A stretch of DNA of 35,410 nt, taken from positions 1 to 35,410 of the IMG/VR virus record IMGVR_UViG_3300032323_003479. The stretch is one strand, 5' to 3'. The notes under the pieces were generated by a model. It was not told the origin of the DNA and did not search any database. It saw only the letters and a list, made by a program, of their open reading frames with translations. Both the position numbers and the translations under genes were made by a program. Below are positions 23,350 through 31,749 of the stretch, piece by piece. Positions within the stretch are counted from its first letter, which is position 1. Every line of letters begins with the position of its first letter. This DNA is from a virus.

Positions 23350-26300
23350 ATGGCATTAACTCCAGATCAGGCTAAACAGTTAAAAGATATGCTTTTAGAG
23401 ATAGAAAAAATCTCTAAAGCACTTAAGAAAAACATAGACGCGACTAGCTTACAGGATTTGGAAAAAAATGCTGATGCTATTAAATCATTATTTGGATCTC
23501 TTAAAAAAGAGTGGGAGGACATAACAGATGATATATCTTACGCTGCTATAGGATTTAAAAAAGTTGTCAAAGAAATTAGTAATGTTAATGTTGGTTTAAA
23601 ACAATCCCAAAAAGCTTACGACAATTTATCCTCTTTAGCCAGCCAAATTCAATCTCATCAACAAGGTATAAATGAACTTTCTTCTAAAGAACTTGCTAAT
23701 AAAAAGAAAAAAGCTGAACTTGCTAGATTAGATCTTTCAAATGCTCAAGAATTATTAAGTGCTCAAGAGAAAGAGCAAAAATTTGATGAAAAAAAACTTG
23801 AAAATCTAAAGAAGGAAAAAGAAGATTTCATCGCTAAATTAAAACAACAAAATGTTAATCAAGATCTAATTAAGGAACAGCAAAAACTATTAGAGGATTT
23901 AGATAAAAAACATAAAGAAAGTTTAAAAGACCTAGCTAAAACTCAAGCTGCTTTAAAAGAAAATGCTTCAGTTTTAGAAAAAGAAAATGAACTTTATAAT
24001 GGCTTAATTTCAGCTATAGAAGATGAAACTAGAAAAGCTAAAAATCTTGAAAAAGCTCTTGGTTTAAGTGGAGCAGCTGTAGAAGGTATAGGTAAAGCTT
24101 TAAATAAAGCAGGTTTAGGATCATTAGCAGACCAAATGGGTTTGGATGATGCTAAAGAAAAAATGAAAGAAGTAGCTCACCAAGTTACTAAAGGAGGTAC
24201 AAAATCAGCAGGATTAGTAGGTCAATTTAAAATTTTAAAAGCTGGTATAGGTTCTTTAGGTGGATCTATAATGAAAAATCTAACTGATCCTTTAGTTATG
24301 GCTGGATTAGCTGCTAAAGCTGTATCAGCAGGTGTTGGGGGAATTAAAAAAGGATTCTCATTATTAAAAGGTGGAGTTAGTTCTGTAGTAGGTTTTGTTA
24401 AAAACCTATGGGGCATGGCAGATCAATTTGCTGCTGTGTTTGAAAAATATGCTAAAGCAGGCCAATTCGCAGCTCAAAACTTTAGCGCTGTTGGTGGTCA
24501 AGTTAACGCGATAACTTCTGGTTTAAACGCAGCAGCCGCCGCTGACCCATTCATGCGAGTATCTGAAGCTGGCCCTGCTTTAAAAGCAATAGTAGACGGT
24601 ACAGGTATGATGACAACACAGATGACTAAATCTGTAAAAGAAGCTCATGATTTATCTTACTGGTTAGGCTATTCAGCTGAAGAAACAGGTAAACTTTACA
24701 AATTAGGAGGTCTAAACAACCAATCAGCTAAAGAAACTTTAATTGATATTAAAGCTAGAGGAGTAGCTTTAAATAGTCAATATAAAACATCTCTTGATCT
24801 TAGAAAAGTAGAGCAAACTGCTCTTAAAGCTAGTTCATCTGTAACTTATAATTTAAAACAAAATCCAAAAGCCATAGCTGAAGCTGCTTTCCATGCTACT
24901 AAACTAAATATGTCGTTAGATGAGATAGCAAGCGCAGCTGAACAAACATTAAATTTTGAACAATCTATTCAAGACCAACTTGCTTACCAAGCAATGTCTG
25001 GTAAAGAAATAAACATAGATGCTTATCAACAAGCTGCTTTAAGAGGAGATACAGTCACAGCGGCAAAAGAATTAAATAATTTAATAGCTCAACATGGTCC
25101 TGGTCTTAAAAATAATGTTCTTTTACAAGAACAGTTTGCTAAAAGTGTAGGTATAGGCAAAGACAAATTACTTGAAGCGATGACTGCTACAGAACTTGCT
25201 ACAAAACTACATGAAAAGCAAGGTGATGTTGAAAAACAACTTCAAGCCTTACAAAGAAAAGGTCTTACTTTAGAAGAAGCTTCTGTTGAATTATCTAAAG
25301 AAGGCCTATCAGGATCTTTAGCTAAATCTAAACGAGCTGAAGCAATGTCTCGTGCTTTAGAAGATTTTAGAGATTATATGGCTACAAAATTATGGCCATT
25401 ATTTAAAGCAGTATTCAGCCCAGCTAACATAAAAATGTTTATGGCTGTAATAAGCGGTATGAGACCTGTTTTTGTTGAGTTAGGTAAAGCAATTACTGCT
25501 TTCTTCTCACCTAAGAGCGCAGGTGCTATGACAGATGTTATTAAAAACGATGTTATGCCTGCCATATTGGATTTAGCTAAAATGGTCACAGAAGTAGCAG
25601 GTGTATTAGGTGAATCTCTTTTTAGTGTTATTAAAACATTAGGCCCTGTCATTAAAAAAGATGTTATACCTATATTTAAATTCTTAGGAGGCATTATTAA
25701 AGAAATAGCCCCAGCAGTTGGATCATTAGTTCAATCATTTGCTCAAGGATTAGGTAAAGTCTTTGGTAAAATAAATGAGAATAAAGAAGATATAAAAGAA
25801 TTTATTGAGATATTAGCTAAAGGTTTAACTAATGTTTTTGGTTTTGTAGCTGATCATTTAAAAGAAATAGCTATAACTCTTGTGGCTTTTAAAGCATTAA
25901 CAGCTGTTAGAAGTCTTAAATCAGCTGTTATGGGAGCTCCAGGCGGTAGCCGTGTGAACGCTATGTGGATTAGATCAGCAGATGGAGTACCTGGAGGAGG
26001 ATTAGGAAGTAAAGCATCTGCTGGAGGAAAAGCAGCTGCTGGAGGGGGAATGATGTCTAAAGTTAAAGGATTTTTTGGAATGGGTGGTGCTAGTTTTGCT
26101 GATAAGCGAGAAATGGTAGCTGCTCGTCAAGCTGCTGGGGGAGGATTAGGAAGTAAAGCATCATCTGTTAGTGCTGGAGCTAAAGGAGCTGCTGGAGCAG
26201 CTGGAGGAACAGCTGGGAATGTTGGAGCAGGAGCTGCTGGGGCAGGCAAATTTGGACAAATGGCTGGAGGTATGCTTAAAGGAGCAGCAGCTTTATTAGT

Positions 26301-29300
26301 GTTATCTGGTGCTTTATATGTAGCTGCTAAAGCATTTCAAGAGTTCGCTTTAGTAGATTGGGAAGATTTTGGCAAAGGAGTAGCAGCTTTAGGTGTTTTA
26401 GGTGTCACCGCATATCTTTTAAGCCAAAATGAAAAAAACATGCTAAAAGGAGCAGCTGCTATAGCAATACTAGGAGCTGCTTTAATACCAGCAGCGGCTG
26501 CATTTTTGTTATTTGATAAAGTTGATCCAAAAACCTTACTCACAGTAGCAGGAGCTTTAACTGTTTTAGGAGTAGCAGCAGAAATTTTTGGAGCATTAAT
26601 GACAACTGGATTAATGGAACTTGGAATATTAGCTATAGAAGGTTTAGGATTATCATTAATTCCATTAGCAGCGGCTTTATTATTAGCTACTCCATTTATG
26701 GAAGCTTTTGGAGAAGTGATAGATAAGACATTAAAACATGTTCCTGATATTATAGATGCTATAACAAAATCTATAATACAATTATCAAAAGAAACCCAAC
26801 CTGGTCAATTAGTTAAATTAGGATTAGCTTTAATTCCATTATCATATGGTATTAAAGCTTTAGGAGCAGCAGCATCTGCCGCTGGAATAGCAGATGCTGT
26901 TTCCTCAGCTGTGGGTGGAGGTGGTTTGTATGATCTTTTAGATGGTTTAGTAGCTTTAGGTACTCTTGATCTTAAAAGTGCAGCGGCTAATTTCCAAGCG
27001 GGGTTAATGGAATTTACAAAAATTGGAACTGATATATCTTTTAGCCATCTTGAAGATTTATTTGATGATTTTGAAGATGCTATAGAGGAAATAGATATTG
27101 ATGATTTAATAGCATTTTCTGATTTAGCTGGTAAAAGTATAGCTGGGGCAGCTAGATCTTTAGTGAAAGGTATAGCTGAGTTTGCTACTATGACTGATGA
27201 AGGGGGCAAGTTAGCTGGAAAAGACATTGGTAAAAGTAATGCTATTGGAAGTGTAAAAACAGGACTCACAGCTTATTTTTCTAATTTAGAAGATTTATTT
27301 GATGAAGTAGAAGATGCTATAGATGAATTAGATATAGATGAACTAGTAAAATTTAGTCAATTAGCTAGTGTTAGTTTATCAGCCGCTGTTAAAAGTCTAA
27401 GTAGAGGTTTAGATGCTTTCAATAAAATGGATATTGATAAAGCTGGAGCAGAAGCTGCTGTAACTAAGTTAGCTGGTTTAGAAGATATTTTTGATGAATT
27501 AGAAGATGCTATAGATGAATTAGATTTAGAAGAATTAACTGAGTTTGCCGCATTAGGTAAAGCTAATTTAACAAACGCTGTTAAAGTACTTGAACAAGGA
27601 ATTACAGCTCTACTCGGCCTAAATGTCACTTTTGACCCAGATTCTGATAAATTATCTCAACTTAGAAAAACTTTCTTTAAATTTAGTGCAGCTTTAGGTG
27701 AAATAGATTTAAGTGCTGTCATTAAATTTGCTGAACTAGCCAAAGCAGATTTAGGTTTAGCTGCTATTAATCTCAAATCAGGAATTGAAAATTTAGCTAA
27801 ACAAAGTATTGAAGTATCAGAAGATAACTTAGAAAAAGTTACAACTACTCTTGAGCTTTTTAATGATGCTATAGGTGCTATCCAAATGGATAATGTTGTT
27901 AAGTTTGCTGAGTTAGCTAAAGCAGATTTATCATTAGCTGCTGCTAACCTTAAAGCAGGTGTTGAAAGTTTTGCTTCACAAGGTATAGCCGCTACTGAAG
28001 AACAATTATCCCCAATGGAAACTGCTTTAGAAGCATTTGATACAGCCATTGGTGCTATAACAATGGATAATGTTATTAAATTTGCTGAATTAGCTAAAAG
28101 TGATTTATCATTAGCAGCTACTAATTTTAAAACAGGTTTAGACAAATTCTTAGAAATCGCTAAGACCATTACTAAAGATTATTATGCTGATATTGAAAAT
28201 TTCCAAGAACCTATTCAATCTCTTGGAATGGCTTTATCAGTTGACTCTGGAGTATTTGACAAAGTATCAGCTTTTGCTAAAATGGATCTAAAGAATTTTG
28301 TCACTACAATAGGTGATTTTAAATTAGGTTTAGATAAATTTAAAGAAATTAGTGAAGGTGTTACTGAAACAACTTATGATAATGTAGCTACATTATTCTC
28401 TGGCTTAAATGAAATTTTTTCTACCATAGATGTTGAAAAAATAACAACATTCGCTGGAGCTGATTTTTCAAAATTCTCTAGTTCAATAGATGGATTTAAA
28501 GCCGGATTAAATAAACTAGCCACCTTAAATTCAGGCGAAAATCCTATTGATGTAGGAGCACTTAAAACTTTCTTAACAACATTAAGTGAGGCGTTTGTAG
28601 GAATAGATTTAACTAGTTTAACTAAATTTGAAGATTTTGCTAAAGCTGATTTTTCAAAGTTTGCTTCAAGTATTAAATCTTTAGGATTAGGTTTAGATGA
28701 AACAGCTAAATTACCAACTGATAAAAAAGCTATATATGATCTTTTAAAAGATGATCTTAATGCTTTTAATATTGCTCTAAGCACTCTTAATATTACTCGT
28801 TTAGGTGAATTCGCAGCTGCAGCTGGTACTTTTTCAAAGTTAAAAACAGCTATAACTAATCTGCAAGGTGCTTTAAAAGTTTTAACAGGATTAGCTATTA
28901 ATAAAGAAATAGCTCAACTTAAAGAATTAGCTACTATTGATTCTAGTAAATTAATATCTTTATCTGATGCACTTATTAAACTAAGTGATTCATTTGTCAC
29001 TTTAGCTAAAGCTATAAAAGAAATGGGAGACATTACTCCTGTAGTGACTATATCAGAACATATGCTTAAGCTTCATAAGTCTATAGTTGAAAATCCTATT
29101 GATGAAGATTTTGCCTCTGAACTATCTGAAGGTCTTAAATCATCTGTTGATACAGTGATGACATCATTAGCTGGTGTGTTTGGGTTTAAAAAACAAAACT
29201 CTACAGGAACTGTACCTGAAGTGAAGGATGGTGTAGTACACGCTCAGGATGGAGAACTTAACCCTAATGGAGGCCCAGTTGTTTCTACCTTCCAAAAAGG

Positions 29301-29538
29301 ACAATTAGTCCCAGTAATGCAAGGTATTAAAGAAGATAATGTTTATTTAACTACTAATAAACCTCAATCTTCTCCAACTAGTGGAGGCACTGTAGTTGAT
29401 AACTCAGCTGTTATAGCTGCTATAAATAAATTAACAGAAATAATGGCTTCTAGTGCTGATAAGAAAATAGTAGTTGATGTTAAATCTGATATTCCTGCTT
29501 TTGTATCAAAAGTAAGACAGACGTCTTTTGGAGGATAA
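23350..29538 (+). CDS. Giant tape measure protein (gp29 position)
   Basis: 2062 aa, against 590 for T4 gp29. Tape measure proteins set tail length and are ejected during infection. Residues 1-250 are charged coiled coil; about 300-355 is Gly/Ala hydrophobic helix. About 864-980 is a Gly/Ala/Lys linker with a direct repeat. About 973-1135 contains several strongly hydrophobic helices (LKGAAALLVLSGALYVAA, LKGAAAIAILGAALIPAAAA), as often seen in tape measures. About 1234-1830 is a series of about ten diverged repeats of about 60-80 residues with acidic helices and the motif F.(E/Q)LAKADL. The C-terminal 100 residues include a Gly-rich section. The place between the gp26-like gene and the tube-baseplate gene, as well as length and helical composition, support the call. 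No peptidoglycan hydrolase motif is obvious. Confidence 0.88.
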   Translation: MALTPDQAKQLKDMLLEIEKISKALKKNIDATSLQDLEKNADAIKSLFGSLKKEWEDITDDISYAAIGFKKVVKEISNVNVGLKQSQKAYDNLSSLASQIQSHQQGINELSSKELANKKKKAELARLDLSNAQELLSAQEKEQKFDEKKLENLKKEKEDFIAKLKQQNVNQDLIKEQQKLLEDLDKKHKESLKDLAKTQAALKENASVLEKENELYNGLISAIEDETRKAKNLEKALGLSGAAVEGIGKALNKAGLGSLADQMGLDDAKEKMKEVAHQVTKGGTKSAGLVGQFKILKAGIGSLGGSIMKNLTDPLVMAGLAAKAVSAGVGGIKKGFSLLKGGVSSVVGFVKNLWGMADQFAAVFEKYAKAGQFAAQNFSAVGGQVNAITSGLNAAAAADPFMRVSEAGPALKAIVDGTGMMTTQMTKSVKEAHDLSYWLGYSAEETGKLYKLGGLNNQSAKETLIDIKARGVALNSQYKTSLDLRKVEQTALKASSSVTYNLKQNPKAIAEAAFHATKLNMSLDEIASAAEQTLNFEQSIQDQLAYQAMSGKEINIDAYQQAALRGDTVTAAKELNNLIAQHGPGLKNNVLLQEQFAKSVGIGKDKLLEAMTATELATKLHEKQGDVEKQLQALQRKGLTLEEASVELSKEGLSGSLAKSKRAEAMSRALEDFRDYMATKLWPLFKAVFSPANIKMFMAVISGMRPVFVELGKAITAFFSPKSAGAMTDVIKNDVMPAILDLAKMVTEVAGVLGESLFSVIKTLGPVIKKDVIPIFKFLGGIIKEIAPAVGSLVQSFAQGLGKVFGKINENKEDIKEFIEILAKGLTNVFGFVADHLKEIAITLVAFKALTAVRSLKSAVMGAPGGSRVNAMWIRSADGVPGGGLGSKASAGGKAAAGGGMMSKVKGFFGMGGASFADKREMVAARQAAGGGLGSKASSVSAGAKGAAGAAGGTAGNVGAGAAGAGKFGQMAGGMLKGAAALLVLSGALYVAAKAFQEFALVDWEDFGKGVAALGVLGVTAYLLSQNEKNMLKGAAAIAILGAALIPAAAAFLLFDKVDPKTLLTVAGALTVLGVAAEIFGALMTTGLMELGILAIEGLGLSLIPLAAALLLATPFMEAFGEVIDKTLKHVPDIIDAITKSIIQLSKETQPGQLVKLGLALIPLSYGIKALGAAASAAGIADAVSSAVGGGGLYDLLDGLVALGTLDLKSAAANFQAGLMEFTKIGTDISFSHLEDLFDDFEDAIEEIDIDDLIAFSDLAGKSIAGAARSLVKGIAEFATMTDEGGKLAGKDIGKSNAIGSVKTGLTAYFSNLEDLFDEVEDAIDELDIDELVKFSQLASVSLSAAVKSLSRGLDAFNKMDIDKAGAEAAVTKLAGLEDIFDELEDAIDELDLEELTEFAALGKANLTNAVKVLEQGITALLGLNVTFDPDSDKLSQLRKTFFKFSAALGEIDLSAVIKFAELAKADLGLAAINLKSGIENLAKQSIEVSEDNLEKVTTTLELFNDAIGAIQMDNVVKFAELAKADLSLAAANLKAGVESFASQGIAATEEQLSPMETALEAFDTAIGAITMDNVIKFAELAKSDLSLAATNFKTGLDKFLEIAKTITKDYYADIENFQEPIQSLGMALSVDSGVFDKVSAFAKMDLKNFVTTIGDFKLGLDKFKEISEGVTETTYDNVATLFSGLNEIFSTIDVEKITTFAGADFSKFSSSIDGFKAGLNKLATLNSGENPIDVGALKTFLTTLSEAFVGIDLTSLTKFEDFAKADFSKFASSIKSLGLGLDETAKLPTDKKAIYDLLKDDLNAFNIALSTLNITRLGEFAAAAGTFSKLKTAITNLQGALKVLTGLAINKEIAQLKELATIDSSKLISLSDALIKLSDSFVTLAKAIKEMGDITPVVTISEHMLKLHKSIVENPIDEDFASELSEGLKSSVDTVMTSLAGVFGFKKQNSTGTVPEVKDGVVHAQDGELNPNGGPVVSTFQKGQLVPVMQGIKEDNVYLTTNKPQSSPTSGGTVVDNSAVIAAINKLTEIMASSADKKIVVDVKSDIPAFVSKVRQTSFGG
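25996..26162 (+). repeat. 23-nt exact direct repeat in the tape measure linker
   Basis: The same 23 bases, encoding GGLGSKAS, occur at 25996-26018 and 26140-26162, 144 nt (48 codons) apart and in frame. Confidence 0.9.
27049..28890 (+). repeat. About ten diverged repeats in the tape measure
   Basis: Units start near residues 1234, 1313, 1377, 1441, 1501 and 1560, with later, weaker units to about 1840. The first three share LED(L/I)FDE(x)EDAI(D/E)E; the next three share A(L/I)G(E/A)I followed by V(I/V)KFAELAK(A/S)DL. The spacing settles to about 59-61 residues in the middle units. Confidence 0.8.
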
Positions 29539-29560
29539 TATAACTAAAATCAAAATTTAT

Positions 29561-29571
29561 ATATTTATAAT
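29561..29571 (+). promoter_or_regulatory. ATATTTATAAT motif, candidate late promoter
   Basis: In the gap after the tape measure, 23 bases before the ATG at 29595. It would drive the baseplate cluster 29595-34631, which has no further copy of the motif. Confidence 0.5.
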
Positions 29572-29594
29572 AAACCCTTAAAACCAACAATAAC

Positions 29595-29777
29595 ATGGCA
29601 ATAGCTGGAATTAGAAAAAAATTAGAAGGCCCTGGATCAATCCTCTCAGATTACGATGGTAAAACACCACCAAACGCTGTTTACCCTGACCCAGCAGACT
29701 CATTAAAAAATACCCAATTATCTAATTATCGTGGTAAAACTCCACCTAAATATATAGATAATGCTCCAACTGATTAA
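29595..29777 (+). CDS. Small proline-rich protein with duplicated GKTPP motif
   Basis: 60 aa. It contains SDYDGKTPPN and SNYRGKTPPK about 25 residues apart, otherwise polar and Pro-rich, so probably extended rather than globular. The two motifs look like repeated binding segments. Its stop overlaps the start of the tube-baseplate gene (TAATG), implying matched expression. No family is recognised. A short linker peptide of the baseplate is a reasonable guess. Confidence 0.65.
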   Translation: MAIAGIRKKLEGPGSILSDYDGKTPPNAVYPDPADSLKNTQLSNYRGKTPPKYIDNAPTD

Positions 29778-31417
29778 TGAAATTAGTTGAATTAAAAACA
29801 AATTTAAAATCATTAAAGTATGGAAGTGACAGACCAGGAGGTGGTTCAAGTAACCAACCCTATATTGTCACTCCTATACCTAATGATTTAACTCCTAATA
29901 GTCCTGATTTTTTATTAAGGCAAGGAGCGTTACAGGCTTCTTTGACTGATCTTGATAGACTAACTAAATTCTTTACAGATAATTCCTCACCAAGAGGAGT
30001 ATTATTCACAACTAAGCAAGTAGCTTTAGAAAGACAAAATCCTGCTATTCCTGGAGGATTAACTAGAATTTATTTACCAACTAGCACTTTATCACAAGTG
30101 CTTTTATCACCTGAAGGTTTTCATTTAAATAAACAAGGTATAGATCCTTTTCAATTAGGATACGCTCAAGGAGGAACTAGTGGATATTTTAATTACACTT
30201 TAAATAAGGATGTAGTTGATAATGTTAGTAGATTATCTTTATTATTTGATAATAAAATATCTAGTAAAGGTGGATTAGAATCAAGAACATCCCAAGAAAG
30301 AGCATTTCATATAAGCAGAGACTCTGAATATTCTCTTTCTTATGATGGAGGTCCAGATTCAATTGGAGGCATAGGTAGAACTAGAATAAGATTAGCAGGT
30401 AATGGCAGTTATACTTTTAGAGATAGAACTAATACTTATAAATTAGATTCTTTAAATGTTACTGAACATGATGATATATTGTATAATCAAAATAATGTTT
30501 ATACTTATGATAATGACTTATTAAAAGAAAATGATTCTTTCGCTGATAAAGTAAACAAATCAGGATTTACAGATTTTAGAGCTATTATAAACGCTGTTAA
30601 CCCAAATGCTAATCTCCCAGAAACATCATACACTACATTCAATAGAGAAACAACATATGGTACAGCTAAAACTGAATATCGTGTACAAGATAGAAAAAAA
30701 CTTCAAAACCCAAATGGTTCTATAAACTCTGATGAAATTAATAAATTACCTGTAATAACAGACTCAAATGAAGCTTCTAATTGGGCTAATAAAGATTTAA
30801 TTTCTTTTTATATCCAACTTTTAAACCCAGCTATCTCATCTACTTCTACTATTCAAAGTGATTATTTATTTTTTAGGGCTTATATAAACGATTTAGGAGA
30901 TAATTATAAAGCAGAATGGTCAAATTACAAATATATAGGTCGAGCTGAAAATTTTTATAAGTATAATGGTTTTGGAAGAGATGTATCTTTAGGTTTTACA
31001 ATATATGCTCATTCAAGAGCTGAAATGATACCATTATATGAAAAATTAAATAGATTAGTTGGTGTCACTGCTCCTACTTATTCTAGTAAAGGTTTTATGA
31101 TGGGTAATATTATAAAATTAACAGTAGGTAATTATTTTAATAACATGCCTGGGATACTTAACAGTATTAATTTAAAACCTTCTTTTGAAGCGGGTTGGGA
31201 TATAAATAGAGATAAAGAAGGAAACATTTTAACTGAAAATGAATATATAGGACAATTACCTCGAATGATAGATGTGACTATGACTTTTACACCTATTCAT
31301 TATTTTGCTCCTCAATATAATTCACAATTTATTAATGATCCTGAAGGTACAACAAGGAATAGTTTTGGTACTGAACCTTTAGCAACCATACCTTCTAGAC
31401 CTGCTCCAAGATTATAA
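29777..31417 (+). CDS. Tube-baseplate protein, gp48/gp54-like
   Basis: 546 aa (T4 gp48 364, gp54 320). These proteins cap the hub and start tail tube growth. The C-terminal third has the family layout: RDVSLGFTIYAHSRAEMIPL, then YEKLNRLVGVTAPTY, GFMMGNIIKLTVGNYFNNMP, GILNSINLKPSF and RMIDVTMTFTPIHYF. The N-terminal 350 residues are polar, beta-rich and do not match T4 clearly. Order after the tape measure matches T4 29-48-54. Whether it stands for gp48, gp54 or both cannot be decided by eye; no second copy is present in the window. Confidence 0.7.
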   Translation: MKLVELKTNLKSLKYGSDRPGGGSSNQPYIVTPIPNDLTPNSPDFLLRQGALQASLTDLDRLTKFFTDNSSPRGVLFTTKQVALERQNPAIPGGLTRIYLPTSTLSQVLLSPEGFHLNKQGIDPFQLGYAQGGTSGYFNYTLNKDVVDNVSRLSLLFDNKISSKGGLESRTSQERAFHISRDSEYSLSYDGGPDSIGGIGRTRIRLAGNGSYTFRDRTNTYKLDSLNVTEHDDILYNQNNVYTYDNDLLKENDSFADKVNKSGFTDFRAIINAVNPNANLPETSYTTFNRETTYGTAKTEYRVQDRKKLQNPNGSINSDEINKLPVITDSNEASNWANKDLISFYIQLLNPAISSTSTIQSDYLFFRAYINDLGDNYKAEWSNYKYIGRAENFYKYNGFGRDVSLGFTIYAHSRAEMIPLYEKLNRLVGVTAPTYSSKGFMMGNIIKLTVGNYFNNMPGILNSINLKPSFEAGWDINRDKEGNILTENEYIGQLPRMIDVTMTFTPIHYFAPQYNSQFINDPEGTTRNSFGTEPLATIPSRPAPRL

Positions 31418-31447
31418 AGGGTTAATTAAAGCCTATAGTAAAAAATT

Positions 31448-31747
31448 ATGAATCGTTACCAAAATACACGTGTTATAAGAAATTCTCAAAATGTGAGTTA
31501 TTATAGGACTGTTCAATATCCTGAAGTTCCTTTGTCTATTAATGATATTTATGTTATATCAGCTGATGGTGATAGATTTGATTTATTAGCTAATCAGTAC
31601 TATGGTGATCCTACTTTATGGTGGATTATATCTATAGCTAACCCTAATGCTTTTCAAAATTCATTATACTTACCTTTAGAAACTCAAATTCGAATTCCAT
31701 CTGATATATCTGGTATAATATCAAGTTATAATGCTTTAAATTCATAG
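31448..31747 (+). CDS. gp53: LysM-like baseplate wedge protein, gp53-like
   Basis: 99 aa. Residues about 40-84 form a LysM-like fold pattern: GDRFDLLANQYYGDPTLWWI, then IANPNAF and LYLPLETQIRIP. The same layout occurs in T4 gp53 and in the gpX-like tail proteins of P2-type phages, which help join baseplate wedges. T4 gp53 is 196 aa, so this is a minimal version: a 40-residue N-terminal arm (YYRTVQYPEVPLS) plus the LysM domain. The start is preceded by an A-rich leader. Next gene begins 3 bases after its stop. Confidence 0.75.
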   Translation: MNRYQNTRVIRNSQNVSYYRTVQYPEVPLSINDIYVISADGDRFDLLANQYYGDPTLWWIISIANPNAFQNSLYLPLETQIRIPSDISGIISSYNALNS

Positions 31748-31749
31748 TT

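Noticed and set aside
26805-28784. Several minus-strand ORFs of 90-170 aa opposite the tape measure
   Set aside because: They are opposite the repeated part of the tape measure and have its complementary low-complexity composition. All other genes are on the + strand.
2936-29571. Reading the intergenic motif as T4 late promoters (TATAAATA) on the minus strand
   Set aside because: This would send ten transcripts antisense into upstream genes with no minus-strand gene to express. Coding-strand function is more plausible.
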